Source: Gymnorhina tibicen (Eukaryota > Chordata > Aves > Passeriformes > Artamidae). From it: a stretch of 64,000 nt of DNA. Position 1 is the stretch's first letter; every line of letters starts with the position of its first letter. The position numbers and the translations under genes are program-made. The DNA lies in contig VXAZ01007509.1 of assembly GCA_013399875.1 (NCBI GenBank), forward strand, positions 213,090 to 277,089. Direction: 5' to 3'. The notes below the pieces were generated by a model. That model was not told where the DNA came from, did no database searches, and worked only from the letters and a program-made list of their open reading frames with translations. Positions 23,801 to 38,800 of the stretch are shown here, piece by piece.

Positions 23801-26800
23801 CCGGATGATGCCTTGAGGTGGCCACCTGAAAACAGAGGCTAGACAAAATAAGAGAATAAAAGTAGGTATTTATCTGAAGGGCCTTCAAAGGTACACTCGG
23901 GGCAGTCAAAAAGGCTACACCCAAGATGGACCCTGGGTCATGGGTTCTTCACGCTTTTGTAAATTTGGTCTATTTGCATATCAGGGTTAATTCTCCATTT
24001 ATAACTTCAGTTAATGATGTAATTACCCCAAGTTTGCCTCCCCTCTCAAGGCTTCAGTTTACATTTTGGGGCCTGGGACAACAATGTGTCCTTGAAAAGC
24101 CAATCTAGAGAGGTTTTGTTATGTGTAACCAGCATGAGAGAACAGAAGTTAAAAGGCCACATGAAACTTCAGAGTTACACACTAGGCAGTACAAGATTTG
24201 AAAAATATAAAAGTTAAAACCTAAGGCATCAGGAAAGCCATGCATGGAGAGAGAACACCTACAGCAGGCACAAAAGGCAAATGAGACTTAAGATTTAGTG
24301 ACAGCCTTTATAAAGAATATCAGCCTCAAAGTTCTTCTTTCTGTATTAATCAAGTTTCCAGAGGCTTCCAATTAAAAAAAAAAAAATTAGAAGTACTGGG
24401 CCCGGAAAGCAGCAGCAGCCTGCACATGGAAGAAGTAGCTGTGCTGGGAGCTGTGGGCTATGGGGCCCAGGCTGAAAATGGAGCCATTTTCACAAGTGAT
24501 GACAGAAGCTGTTTTAACAGCAAACACAATGACCATGGAAAAAATGTAATTAAAACCAAATCAGAGGAAGATTTAACTTATACTAAATATAGGCATGCAG
24601 ACTAATTCTTTCACAATCTCTCTCCAGGTTTGGACTGTTTGTTTGATTTTGGGGTTTTTTTTTTACTACAAAGCATTAAGATGCTGTACAAGTTACAGTG
24701 ACTGGACTGGATGAAGTGTTTTATTTATGCCGCTTTGCGGCCAACAAGATGAGAGTGATATTCTTGATACTGACATGCATGCAATATAAATTGCTTTCCA
24801 AATAGTTTTAAACTTAGTAAATTATCTCACATTTTGTCTAAAATACATTGCAAAGCTATCCCAAACAATCTACTATTCATGGCACTCTCAAGATGCAACA
24901 CTTATGCTTATATTCTACACAATACTGATGCAAGAATATCCCCAGCAGGTAGGAAGTGTGTTTCGCCTTGAGAAAGCATCCAAGAGCTTGGAGAAAACAC
25001 TGTCCTGTTCAAGAGGCAAAGACATGTCTTGCATTAATACAAAGGAGTGGGTCTCACATTTAATTTCTGCTCCAACTTCTACTTGATCTTTCATGCAAAT
25101 CAGTGGTGTTAAAAAAGGCATGAATAGCACCAAAAAGACGCAATCCTACAACCAGTCATTCACCACTGCTTTTGATCAAGATCCAAACAGCAGCCCTGAC
25201 ATCAAAGATCTGGTTTGTCAGCCAGCATGGCCAGGTGCTGCTGCAGCAGCTCACTGCAGAAGTTACTTCTTTCTTACTATAAAAACTGAAGTACAAACCA
25301 GTTGTCAACACTTCAGTTTATATATGAATTACGTCTGCTCTCCATTCAGAAAGTTTCTGTTCATAAAAGGACAAGTAGAAAAGCTGTTTTCCAAGGCTGT
25401 GCTAAGAAGCTTGATAGATTTACCTGTTGCACAGAGCAATGATTAGAGACGACCTCAGTCAGCTCAGCAGGTTTATTCACTGTTAGCTACACTATCCCCA
25501 AAGCAGTAACTGACCTTGTGTTGTATTATAGCATCACTTCAACTCCTTGAAGTATTTACTCACACTTTAACCTAGGATTTTCTGACTCCACCCTTCTGCA
25601 GTCCCTGAGGAGCCAAGGACTGCGATCCACAGATAGCAAGCAAACCAAAAGTTATCCAGCTACTCTCCCAAGGGCCACACTCCAGCTGGATTAAACCTCT
25701 CCCTCTCCTCCAGGAAGAGTTCTAGGACAGCAACTTCCACACTACTACAGACAATCGAAACACTCCTTTTTAAACAACAAAAAATACAAACACTTAATAC
25801 ACATGCTACATATTTGAAATTAAAATTATTAAATAAAAATTATTTTTTAAAAATTGACTGCATCTGAAAGAGACACCTTTGAGATGGATCACAAGTCCAG
25901 ATTCCTCCTTCCTGGTATCTAATTTACCAGAATCACTGATTTTGGTTCATCAACAGACCAGAGAATTGCTCTACCTGCCATTTGTCAAGAAAAGGATCAC
26001 ATATTTGATTCTTCACAGCCAGTTAAAATTCTTGGGTGATTTATGTGGAAAATCACAGACCTCCACTTTTCTAGTTCGTTGTTTGCTTTTTTCTAGTGTA
26101 CTATTTATGCATTAATACACACCTACAGGAAAACATTTATGTTCCTCAATTTTACTGCAAAGTGACTATTTTTTAATGGGACAGAAGACAGAAATACTCA
26201 CACCTGTTTAGTTAGGAGTGTCTCCCGTTTCCCACATGATGCCCTTTGCTCATGTGAAATAGCTATTTTTTTTTAGTGCATTCCATGCCCCTCCAGCCAC
26301 TGCTCCCCTTTCCCTCTTTCCCTCACTTCCTAGACTACAGCTGAAACCCCAATCATCTCCCAGTTCCATTATCATATGTTAGCTGCACATATATCACTCT
26401 TTCCACTTTCAAGTGGCACCTGAGCCCTTTTTCCTTCCCACTGAGAGCCATATTAGACCAGCAACAAACATTGATTTATGTCGCTGGCATGCAATGAAAT
26501 GAGGGCAGCCCTCAGCATCCCTGCTGCACTTCACAGCTTGGACCATGTAGGGAGTGTCTGATTCAACTCTAGAAAGCACTACTCATTTAAAAAGTAACAG
26601 GCAGACATTTTTGTGCTAACAGGAGTGCAGCTTACCTTTCCCGAGGAACAGCAAACCAGTACTCTGGTTGCTTTATCTTTTTACTGTATTGTTGAGACAT
26701 GGTCGTGCTCTGAGACACAAAGGACTTTCTCATGGGCTTGCCTACTTTAATGCACAGAAACATTGGAGGAGTCTTGCTCTTCTCCTCTTTTGAAGGAAGC

Positions 26801-29800
26801 ATATCTGAACAAGACACAAGAGAAACCGTCTGCTTACAGGAAAGTACAAATACTGCAGGTGATAAAACACTGTGACAAAGATTAATAATCTTGTGCAAAG
26901 GAATACTCAGAGGCATCATACACAGAATTACACCTGACTTCAACAACATAACTGGTTTAGTAAAACCACGTTCATCCTAAAGTGAGGCCATTTATTCCCT
27001 TTTTGTCACAGCCTGTATCCCCCTCAGCTGTACAGCTACGTACAGAACAGCCCTGTAAAGAAATAGGTAAGATGACAAGGCTGGGTGCTGCCTGAAACAT
27101 GAAGCAGGCAAATAAAGGGGACATGTTTGGGTCCAGAAAACCCGTCCAGTTGAAGGGTAATCTTACATGCACACACACACAAAAAGCGCAGTCAGTTTCT
27201 CAATTCTGTCGGTCACACAGCCATACAAGCACCTTTTGTCTGCACAAGACAGGGCCAAGCCTAGAAGCAGTTTAAGCTCCTTAAATTGCTAGTGTGACAA
27301 AAAACCCCTGCTTATTAAACTACAGCCTCAATCACACTGAAGTTGCCTTCTTTGTTCTACGCATACACATACAGCCACATACAACCAGCAAGATATAAAC
27401 CCTTATGAAAAAAGAAGGAAAAATCATTTTAAGAACAACTGTTCTTAAAATAAAGACTTCTACTTTAATAATCCCCCACCACCTGATGTGAATCAAGGGT
27501 ATGTCCACTGGTTCATTAAATTACGCAGAGAGGAGCATCGGCGCTCCAGGACAGACTAGTGCTTAGAGGCACTGGGCTGCCATAGAAATGGTGTGCACAC
27601 GCTCTGAACAGAGATTTCATTCTGTTATGTGCTTTCCTGGAACAGCCTGAATTATTTCTGATAACGCAATGACCAAACAGGAAAAAAGTGATCAGTCAGT
27701 AGGACTATACAGGTATTCCTGTTTATGACTTCTTTAAGGGTTTCCATAGCCTGAGAGACACCAGACACATGCAAATAGTGTGAAGAATACTTTGGTACCC
27801 CCCCTTCACAGCAGTGCTCTATTACTTTGGATACTATCAGAAACACACTGATAGACTTCAATGAGGCAACAGTGGTTACCAATATGGAGTGACAATTTCT
27901 AGGCCATGAAGTATCCCTGCCAATACTGAAACTGGATGACGTTTCACTGTCCTTCTTAAAGCCAGGAAACAGAAGTAAAGATTATATAAACAGTGATCAC
28001 TGAATGTGGAAAGAGAACACAAATGACTTATCATACTAAAAGCTTAGAGAATTTGAAGATAGCAGGTAATATAAAACTGAAATACACAAAGAGTAAAAAA
28101 GAGATTACAGGTATTACAGAAAGAGGAAATTTAGAGCAGAAGGCTGTCAATTCAAAGGTTACCATCATAATGCTGTCCAAGTCTCAGAGGAAACAAGGAT
28201 AACCAGAGACCTACCTTCAATTGGCACTTGAATTTTCTGCAGCAGCCACAGTCTGATTTCTGATTGATTGTCTAACTGTGTTTCTTGACAGGTCTTGTCT
28301 ATAGCTGGTACTAATGAAGAGTCCACAGACTCTTTCAGATCCTTTTCCTCTGCTGCTGCTGAGCTGATTTCTAATGAAGGTGCTTTCCTTTCAACACAGC
28401 AGGAATCAAGTTCCATACTTTTAACTGTATGGACTTCATTAGCTTGGGACTTTGAACAGCTAAGTGTAAGGTCTATGCCAATTGCTTTATTGTTTTCACC
28501 TTTCTGGATTTCAGCCTTGTGTAAGTCTTCAGATGACTGAGACCCATTTCCATCTTTATTGAGGTAAAATTCAATAAGTTTATCTTTCTCTAGCTCTTTC
28601 TTAGTGTCCAATTCAGTCTCCACCTTACCTGTCGGGGAACTGACACATTTGTTTACTTCTGGAATAACATCTTGCTTTTCACACAGCTCTAAGTCTAAGT
28701 CAGCTTTAGGTTCAACACTGTCCTTTTTTTCCAAGGAATCAACTGTCAAGTGCTCCTGGACTTCTGTAGTAGGTTTCGTTACCTGCTGCTTAGTTCTCAA
28801 GTCCTTGGAGTCAGCCAGCAAGCCTTCCATTACCGAGATTTTCCTGTCCAACCCTCTATCCATACGAGATGATGTCTTTTCCAGCTCAATTAAGTCATCC
28901 TCTCCTTCTCCTAGAAGGGCTTTTTCTTTGGTATCTGAAGCATTATTTTCCCTGGAAGGGTCCTTGGTACATGAATCCGCATCAAACTTTTCCAAATGTT
29001 CAGTGGCAGTGATGTTATTGGGAAACTCCAGTGACTTTGATTTGATTGAGCCTGTACTTTCTGATGGCTGAAGAACTTCAAAATCAGCAGACTTTTCCTT
29101 ATCTGAAGGCTTTATCTGTTTGGCACCCAGGGCAATGGATGCATCCCCATTCTGCTGCCTCTTTTCCTTGCTAAGAGATTTGAATTTGCTGAAAGGATTG
29201 ATATCTTTCTCAGAGGACAGGTCTTCCCATTCTCCCGGCCTGTACAGAGGACAAAGATCCTTTGGTATGTCACTGTCAGGGGAAATGATGGATGTACATA
29301 GGATGTTAAAAGCAAAATGGAAACAGAAAAAAAATGAAAAGAAAAACTAAAGATCAACTTAACTTAAACCATGAAACTCAACGAAAAATAACTTTCTCCA
29401 AAATAAACATACAGTACTGGAAATAAGTGACTTTAAAGACAATGGAGAAAAAAAAGTGTAATACCAAAATAAAATGAGTAAACCACTTGGCAGAAAATGC
29501 CACGTGGGTGAAGAAATGTTACACATGTAATAAGAATGTGCAAGTCATCAGAAGTTCAGTAAGAAAAAAACACAGGACATGTATTTAGCTGCTGGAATTT
29601 AGTTCAAATCATATGACTATTGTAATTTCCCACACCTGACAATGAGTCAACATCTACAACCATCCATGCTTCCCTAGTCAGTACAAATGTATTTCTGAGA
29701 AAAACAAAAACAAATCGGAGATAAAATGTATCCTGCTTGAACATGTTTACTGCAAAACAGTAACAGGCAACAGAGTTAGTAGCTTTCTTCTTTTATTTGT

Positions 29801-32800
29801 CTCCATTATTCAAACATACTGTTTGAATGCAGGCTCCCCAAATATTTCTTTTTAAAGCAGGACAATCATAAAACATTTCAAAATGGAAAATTCTGAAAAA
29901 ATGTTATCAGCATAAAACTTGAGCTCTTTGTTACTGCTAAAAAGTCTGAGGAGAATAAGAATACAAGATCCTCATGACTTAAAAGTTACTAAGAAGTTAT
30001 TAAACACTCCAGTAATGAGTGTAACAAGTATCTGGAAAGTTTTTCTTGAAATGAGAAAAGGGAGGGAATTCAATGAATTTCACTGATCAAGCAGGTATTG
30101 CCTATAAGAACAAAACCCTGCTTAGAACAAATAGATAAGCAGTGCCTGCTCTGTGCATAAATGAAAGTAGCCCACCCCAGAAGGTCTATTATGTATTATA
30201 GATTATAACTATCAATGCATTTCTGGTTCTGAGATAGAAGTATTCCACAGTCTGGTGTTTTCTAAGTCCTGAAGATGGTAGCTAAGGTGCTGTTATCTTC
30301 AAAAAGTTCAAATACTCCTCTGAGAACAATCCTGGTAGCACAATAATGGTCCAAATCTAAACCTCTTCACATCCATTGAAACAGCCCTAGAGACAGGTCA
30401 ATGCAAGAGCCCAACCATGGCATACCACAAATGCTTTTATTAATTACTGGTTTGTCCTGGTCTCCTTTGCACTTTGGTTCTCACATTCATGACCCATTTG
30501 TGTTTAGTGCCACTTTAGTGTTCTAAAAAAGTGGAAGAACAACACAAGTGAATCATTCCTTTGCTGGCACTTTGCTGCAGTAAAACTCCTCCCCTCCATT
30601 CCCCTCTTCCCCAGCCCTTCTCCATGACCCTTACTGAAAATCTGCAAATGTAAGTTCAGGGAAGAACACTCCTTACGATGGCAATGCATCTTTAATCTTC
30701 ATGTGAGAGATGTCATTGTAGAGAGCTATTGAGACAACCTCCTCCATGGGGCAGATGAGCCCATATTCTTCACAGCCATTCTCAATTACCAGAGGATCAG
30801 ACTTATGTGGGTCAAACATGATATTGTTTGGAGTTACTATCATGACTCCTCCGACGACGCCCTAAAACAGGAGAAGAAAGAGTCAGCACATCACATGTAA
30901 TGCACTTATCATTGGGTATTGGATTTTAGGCTACTATCCTAAAAAGCAAAACCACTTTCCTGCCTCTTTGTACTGTGTCATGCAGTGTTTGTTAGCAAAA
31001 TACTTTGCTTTCCAATTGCATCAAGTGAGACATTGTAAGGAGAGCAAAGAAAAAAATTTTTTAGTAACATCCAAGCTCCTGGCTGATAAGGAAGCACATC
31101 TGAACTATTCAACTTTCAGTGCTGACTGCTACAAGCTAAAAATGTCATTGCTAATCAATCTCAGACAAAACAGATTAGTGGATTTTTTTTTTAAATTTAT
31201 AGCATTTTATTCTGGATGCAGCCACCATAATTTGATCCATGAATTTACACACAACCAGCACACCTGAATGCAATCTTACTCATGGAAACATCCAGGTTAC
31301 TATGCCAAGCTACATAAGAGGTTCCCTTGATCTGCTTTCCCAGAGGTACATGCAAAAAGCTTCTCCACACAGGGATCTGAGACAGCTTCTTCCCAACCTA
31401 GAAGCAGCTCCTACCATTGGTGCAAGCATATTCTGCACAGCTGAGGACTCATAAATGTAGAGGACTCATTTAATTCTTAAAAATGTGCTCTAGCCATGGA
31501 TTTGATAAAGGCTGCTGCATCAGCCATTATTCAGCATCAATCCATGACAACTGACCATTTTTCAAGGTTGAAAAGGAAGATTTCCACTGTCTTGCTTCTG
31601 CACCCTCTCCTCCAGATGAACTACAAAATTCACCAGACCAACTCAGCAGCTGTGTGTAAATCATGATATCCGACATATAGGATACACAGATCAACTGGAA
31701 TGACCCACACTGCAGATACTACTAATTATCCAAGGTCATCTGCAAGGCAAGCCAAGGAAAGCTCATAAATAGGCAGGTAGAAGACCACAAGCTTGGTTTG
31801 TGGGGCTTTTTTTTAAAGCAGTAAGATATCAAGCTGATGGCTCGGCACTGGCAAATGAGCACATGAATGCCTGCTCCTTTATAAAGCAAAATCTGTTCAT
31901 ATTTCCCATTTGCTTCTCCTGTATGCCTCAGTCAACAAGCTTGGTTTGTGTATGGATGACAGAATCAAAACAAAATGCAGAGGCTTCTCCCAGAAGCCAG
32001 AAGACCATACATCAGTAGGCTGTACTTCCCACCCAGGCACTGCAGGAAGCAAGGCAACAAGGGATTTTAGCTACACTGGCAAAGAAGCCATCTCATTTTT
32101 GATTGCTCTGACTACAAATTACTTTTTCTGTCCTGCAGCCATAAAATTGGCAATATGTATCCTCTGCACCTAACAAGCATCACATAGCAAAGTGACAGTA
32201 TTGCCCTAATTTACATGTGAGACATCAAGTAGTTCTCTATTATGTTCTACAAAATAGCAAACCGTAAAATTGCAGAGTTGTTAAGTAAAGTCTACATCCA
32301 CTCAATGCAAAAAGAAGCTAGGAACTGTAGGTGTAAACACATCCATCTTATAAAAGTCAGACTAAGGGGAAAAAAAAATGTTGAAACAACAATGATTAGC
32401 ATCTTCAGTGTTATAAATTCCAGAGAACTTGAAAACCCAAACACGCAGACAGCTAACTGAAACCAGAGTCAACAAGGACAGATATATCAAAGGAGGCAGT
32501 TCAGGAAGACAGTGTCTTGCAACCTTGAGAAGAGGTCTAAAATACTACCCAAGCTTTGTGCCTTTGCTTCTAAAACAGTTGCTGTAATTTAGAATTGCAG
32601 TCCTGGCGTATGTTACAAGAATGCTTTCAAGAAACAGAAAGAAAAGATTGTATAATGCAATATTTATTCTTTTATTAGGCTTGCACAACATTCATTAGCA
32701 AGTGCAGAAGCAACATAAACATATTTGGAAACACTGCTCTGGAAACAGTTAAAATTTATCTTCAAGTCATAAATGAAATGGATTGGCATGTACTCGCTTT

Positions 32801-35800
32801 ATAAAGCTGTTGCTCAATTTGATGGAACTGGACAACTAATCCTGACATGTCACAACTCTGAAGTGCAGTTCTCTGTGCGTATCTAGCAACACGTAACCAA
32901 GAGAACAAAATTATACAGCATATTATCACAGTACCAACAAACACAGCAGTAATAAAGCCAATGTAACTTTCACATTCTTTAAAAACACGAAGCACATTTG
33001 ACTCCCCCAGCATTCATCTCTCACTTACCCAAAGAGAATCTCAAACAATGCCCAAAAAGCAGGTTCCACCTACCTTACCATCTGTGAAGTAACGACAGTT
33101 CATTTTTAAAAATTTGACAACCACAGGCTCATCCTCTTCTGAAGTAGAGGACAGGACTCTCTCCACTGGTTTGAAAGCCTTTCTTGCCAAATCAGCATCC
33201 TTAGAAAAGAAAAAGTTCAGTGCAGAGCAACAGGACCAGTATCATATACTCTTAGATTTCTGAAAACTAAAAGGCCAGGTTTAAACCATTATTTTCCTTT
33301 TGCTTAAGGAACAAAAGCAATGGTCATGTATGTAGGTATATATGTGCACTTCCCACAGTATCCTGTATTGAAAAAACACCCTTGTAACCTTAAAAGAAAC
33401 TCCATATAAATAAGAGGCAAGAAACTAAAAAACACCAAGGCAGGTCAGCTCACCAAAATTCAGTTATACACTCTCATTAGGGAGAGGGCCTGCCCTGACA
33501 CATCATCTACACTGAAGACCTCTGCTCACAGAGTACTGGTGTGATTCCCCATGCACAGGCATAAGGGTAAGGTTAAACACAATTATTCACTCCAAGCTTC
33601 TCTCCACTTTTGTTTAGTGATGTATTTGCAATGACTAATTACTTTAACCTCAGCAGATGTTAAAGATGTTAAAGGCAGATAAACTGCCTAAAGGTACTAC
33701 CTAAAAATCATTATGGCCAATCACCCTTCTAAAGAAAATGAAAGCTCAGCTATGCTGAGGCCTTTCACAAAGATTAAATCCAGCAGTCTTGTCCAAAGAC
33801 AAGTCTGTATATGGGTACCACCACAATCTGTTTAACTAGAAAGAAACTGACTCAGACTAAACCAACAGCCTACCTGTTCAAGGACACCAGTGCAGGATCA
33901 AGGCTCTGGACTGCAGAGCAGCATAAAAATCTCCAGTAGGAAACACTAAATAATTTTTCATGTTTAGCTTTTTATTCCTTAAAGATTATGCACTACACTA
34001 TTTTCAGTAGTTTTGATAGACCCAGGGCCCAACTGAACTTGTAATGGGTTTCCACACCCAGAATTCCCTTTATTTGGAGTATTTTTAAGATACGGTATAT
34101 TATTTAATACAGCAAACTATTTTTACACAATACACTACACACAAGGCCAGTAAACACAAAAAAAAAAAGCTGTTTACACAGCCTGGATTCTCAGCTGCAG
34201 AATCAGAAAATATTTTGAGAGTTTAAGACCAGTGAACCATGTTTGACTTACAGGGAGTTTATCATATTCAGCATCTGATGATGAAGGAGAAACAGGAGCA
34301 CCAGGACTAGAAGACAGCCTCCCAGCACTTGTTTCTGGCACAAAGAGAATCTAAATACAAACACGTATTTCAAAACAGTGAGGCACAAGCTTTAAAAGGT
34401 TATTCACTATGTTCTATTAGAAAGACAGCACAATACTGATCACTCATATCTGCAATGTACACCTTAAAAACATTCAGAAAAATGAAACTAATTTCCCTAT
34501 TCCAGCTTTTGTCTGCTGGGTATTCTTAGGCAAGTCACACCATCTCTGTGCCTCAGTTTCCCTATCTGCAAATCAAGACACTTCAATCTCCTCATGGCTG
34601 TGAAGCAGAAGTAGAGATCTGCTCTTCATGAACCAGGTTTTAGTCTCCACACTTGCATTTCCAGTCCTGGACTCTCCTAAAAAGTCTCTCTCCATTTATT
34701 TCTCATCTTACAGGAGACTGATCCAACATAATGGCACAAAGCCATTTCAATTTCTGTATCTAACTCTCTAATTCTTTAATGCATTATAGATTGCATTTAT
34801 CCAGACTTCCAAGAATCCAACTCCCTTGAAACAGCTGTACTACCTTCTTGAGCTTGTCATCTTTTACCTCTAGTGACAGTACATAAATAACAAGTCAGAT
34901 ATGGCAATTACAAAGCTTCCCCCCCCATCAATTCCAAGTAATAATCTACTGAGTTTCAATCTGAGGGAGGGCTTTAAATTACTGTCCACTATCCTTGCAT
35001 CCAAGTACCTAAAAGTTACATGTAAGTAGTAAAAAGCTTTTAAATACATAGCAAATAATCGTGTTTCAGGTATTAAAAAAACCCCAAATAAATAAAAGAT
35101 TTACCTGGCCTGGCACAATTGTCTGTGTGAAAAGCTTATTGAGCTCCACAAGCTTGTTTGGGGTGACGTTGAACTTCAATGCTATGCTGTTTATGGTGTC
35201 CTGATTTCCAGCCTGAAGAAAGAGTTGATGACTAAGATACCATACTGAACACAGCACCACACATGAACTAAAACCCATCTAACAGACTGTTTGCAGGGAA
35301 TAGACTTGATGACCTCAACACCCCATCTATTTAATAGCTTAAGTGAGAAACCAGTATCAAGAAAAAGGACAGAGGTATTCTCTCACACTATACAGTAGAT
35401 AAAATGTAGAGGCATTACAGATGTCCCTCTCCTTTCCTCTTAAACTTTAAAGGAGCACAACCGTATTTAGAACTGGTCTGGCAAGGGGGAGAAGGTCATA
35501 CACTGCAAAGTTCACTACAGCTCCAGCAGCCACAGCACGCCAGGCATTTGTGCAGTTCCCGGCTGGGACGCCACCTCCACAGAGGCTCTGCATGGTAGAG
35601 AGTGGAATCCACTGAGGGCTCACACAGACATTTTGGGCAGAGCCAGCACACTGCTGCCCTGCTCCAGCTTAGAGAAACAGATCTCATCAAGCACAGGTTA
35701 ACTGCTTGATGACCTAAGCAACACTGCAGAATGGAAGTATTTTTCAGAATAACAAAACCATTGCTCTACTAGGGAGCCATAATGCAGAAGTAAAAAGGGA

Positions 35801-38800
35801 ACTGGAAGCTGCAAGAGGCAGAGAACCTGGATTGAAAAGAGATTCAGGACATGACCCTTGTTCTCCCCATATGGTGGTATTTGAATGGTATCAACAGGGG
35901 CAATCCCTATTGAGATAGGTGCAAACTGAGAAAGTATTAGTGCTTTCAGTTTTGTGCCACTGCCTCCCTCTCAACCTCAACAACTCCACTTTCAAAAAGC
36001 AGGCATGAACACACCACACACCAGTACTTACTGTATATTCTATGGTACCATGGGGTTTCTGAGAAACCATTTTCTTCTCTTTCTTTTCACTGGTTTTGTT
36101 TTGATTGCCATCTGAAGAGCAAAAAAAAAGAAATTCAAGTAATTGACTGTCAAGATGTTTGCCTTTCAGCATGTTTTGAAAGAGATCTACAGTATGTGCA
36201 AATTGCAGCTGTGAAGAACATGAGGACACATTAAAAATGCCTATTAGGCCTTTAAATTGCATTGTAAGGCAAGAAAATTTCATCAAGTACAGGAGGTTTA
36301 GTAATCGTTCAGGAACTCTGCAAGAGTAATGTATATATGATACCATATCAACACACAACTGCTCCCATGGTTTCTTCTGTGATTCCTACACAATTCGGCT
36401 GCTGGATACAAGCACTTTTTACCATCAGGTGAATGTACACACTGCTACTGCCTTGGTACAACCACAACAAATACTGGTTAATCACCACTTCACCACAAGT
36501 ACATTATATTTAAACACTACTTTAAACTCTGAAGGTAAAAGTGTGCCAAGAGTCCTGCAAAGCATGCATTTATGCAGTCAAGCATGAGAATGCAGAAAGC
36601 TTGTGCAGAAGACCTTTTCTATCAGCTGCCATATACAGAACTCACTGCAGCTGCAAAAACCCTTGCAGGACCCAAAAGGCACTCGCGAGCTGTCAGCAGC
36701 ACGAGCAGGGTAGAGATTTCCAATTCTTATGACAGCAATGGGTGAGCAAAGCCAAGGCTCAGGAAAAGATGCAGCTGCCCAGCCAGCCCCAGCCCCACAG
36801 TGCTCCCCTCCAAACCCGGAGCCCAGTCCTGCATACCTGGGGGGGGCAAGGGCAGCATGCAGCCCCAGCTCCAGGAGCGGGGATGGGGTGCCAGGAGGCA
36901 ATTCATGGCTCTCCCCACCTGACTGCCCCCAAGCCCTTAGAAAGGTCCTGCTGCCTCCGGCAGGGTGCTGCAGCCCAGACAAGGTGGGGAGAGGAGAGAA
37001 GACAAGGCAAGGCTGGGCCCAGCAAAACCAACAGCCAGGACCAGGAGCAGGGAGACACTGCCCTCCTGGGAGGACTCTTCCTGTGGTCCAAGCCGCCAGC
37101 TCTGGAAGATCAGGGAGGAAAGGACAGGGAATGGCCACGCAGGGCTTCTGACTTGCATTCAGGCTTTGCTGCAACCTTTGCTATGTACAGAGAGCAAGAG
37201 GCAGATAGTAAAAGGAAGGGCGAGGACTTGCCTGCCTCACTGTAATGTACACAAGAAACGAGGAGGGGCCCAGTGTGCTGCGCCTGACCCTTCTGCTGGC
37301 TCATGTCCACAGCAAGATTAAGGCTGTGGGGCTGCCTCAGTGTCTTCCAGAAGCTACACGGTCAGGGACCATCTCCCTCAGTCAGAAGAGACTCACAAGA
37401 GCCCTGAACATGCATCCGGGTGTTACTACTGGTATATCCCACCCACTACCTGCCAGGGATGCAGTCATGAGAAGTGCATTGCTTAGGGACACTACAGATC
37501 CGGCAACAGAAGCAGAAAGCATGTAGGAACCAAACGCAATTTAAGTACACGCACAAGGCATGTACACAAGGCATGAAGGGCAGCAGGAGGAAGAGGAAGA
37601 TCAGGATGATGCTGGCTTTTCCCTGATAGCATTTTAAAACACAGCATCACTCAATGATCTCAGATACTTCATCTCTGAGACTGGACACCCACAGTGAAAC
37701 TTTTTAAATTAGTTTTCTTACTGCCTTTTTCTGACCATTAGCATTTTCAGCACTGTCACACCCCCTTCTGCTGATCAAAGTGAAAGCAGTGTGTGGAAAA
37801 ACAGGTAATGGCAACACTAAACCATCAGAAACACAATGACAACAAGTCAGACAAAAAAACTGACAAACACCGGATGTTTTCTTTATCCATTACCTACATA
37901 CAAAGGCCAATATGGCACAATCCTGGCTGAAGAAACTCTGCCAACTACTGAGTTCACACAGTTTTGTGCTACCAGGAGATACTACTTTGATTAGTCCAGG
38001 ATGACTGTAATTGCAACTATGTATCACACCCACGTAGGCAAACTACCTGAACTTTTTGTGACCTTTCCCTGGAAAAGGACAAGAACGGCAGACTTCACCT
38101 TCTAGTAAATTATTTGGTCTAGCTGGAAAAAGTAGACAAGTTTTCAGATATTTTACCCTTACTTATCTCTGAAACAGCACATAAGGTAGGAAACAGTTAA
38201 GAGCAATAATCTCACACTAATTAGACATGCACCAGTAAGACCTTCAAGGAGTGGGAATAAAAATAAAGTAGGCCAGAGAGATGTACAGAGAGAGAGAGAG
38301 ATTTGTACCTGCTGAATGGGAAAAAGTTGAAGTCTGGCTGTAGATGGGACAAATAACAATATGTAATAAAAGCAGTTTCCCTGAAGAGCTTATAGTATTT
38401 GCTATTAGCTAAACATTTTTTGTTCCAAAGCTTTGTCTTTGAAAATGAGAGCTGACCACGACAGCAACCACTACACCACTGTGGCACAAGAAGACCACAA
38501 AATAGCAATACAGACAACTTTCTCCCCTACAGCTTCCTACCTGGGAGGTAGGACACCTCTCTCTCCCACTGTGAAATATATGGTATTTTCCAGGTCCTCC
38601 TAATTGCATTGACTGCTAAGTTTGGAGATTAAAAAATACTATCCAGGTAAATGTTATAGCCTGAAATACTGTATTCACAGGAGACATATAATATGCTCTA
38701 GTTCTTGGTTGACAGGACTGTGAGCCTGTTTGTTTAGTAGGGTCCTGAGTACAAGTGTGGTACAATACAGAAGAGTGAACTAAATATGCACACATAGTTG

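Noticed and set aside
28604..29071. 155-codon plus-strand frame
   Set aside because: Antisense shadow of the large NCOA7 acidic exon; composition mirrors the sense codons.
36578..37174. 198-codon minus-strand frame
   Set aside because: Arises from GC-rich composition; several equally long frames overlap on both strands and none has a domain or splice support.
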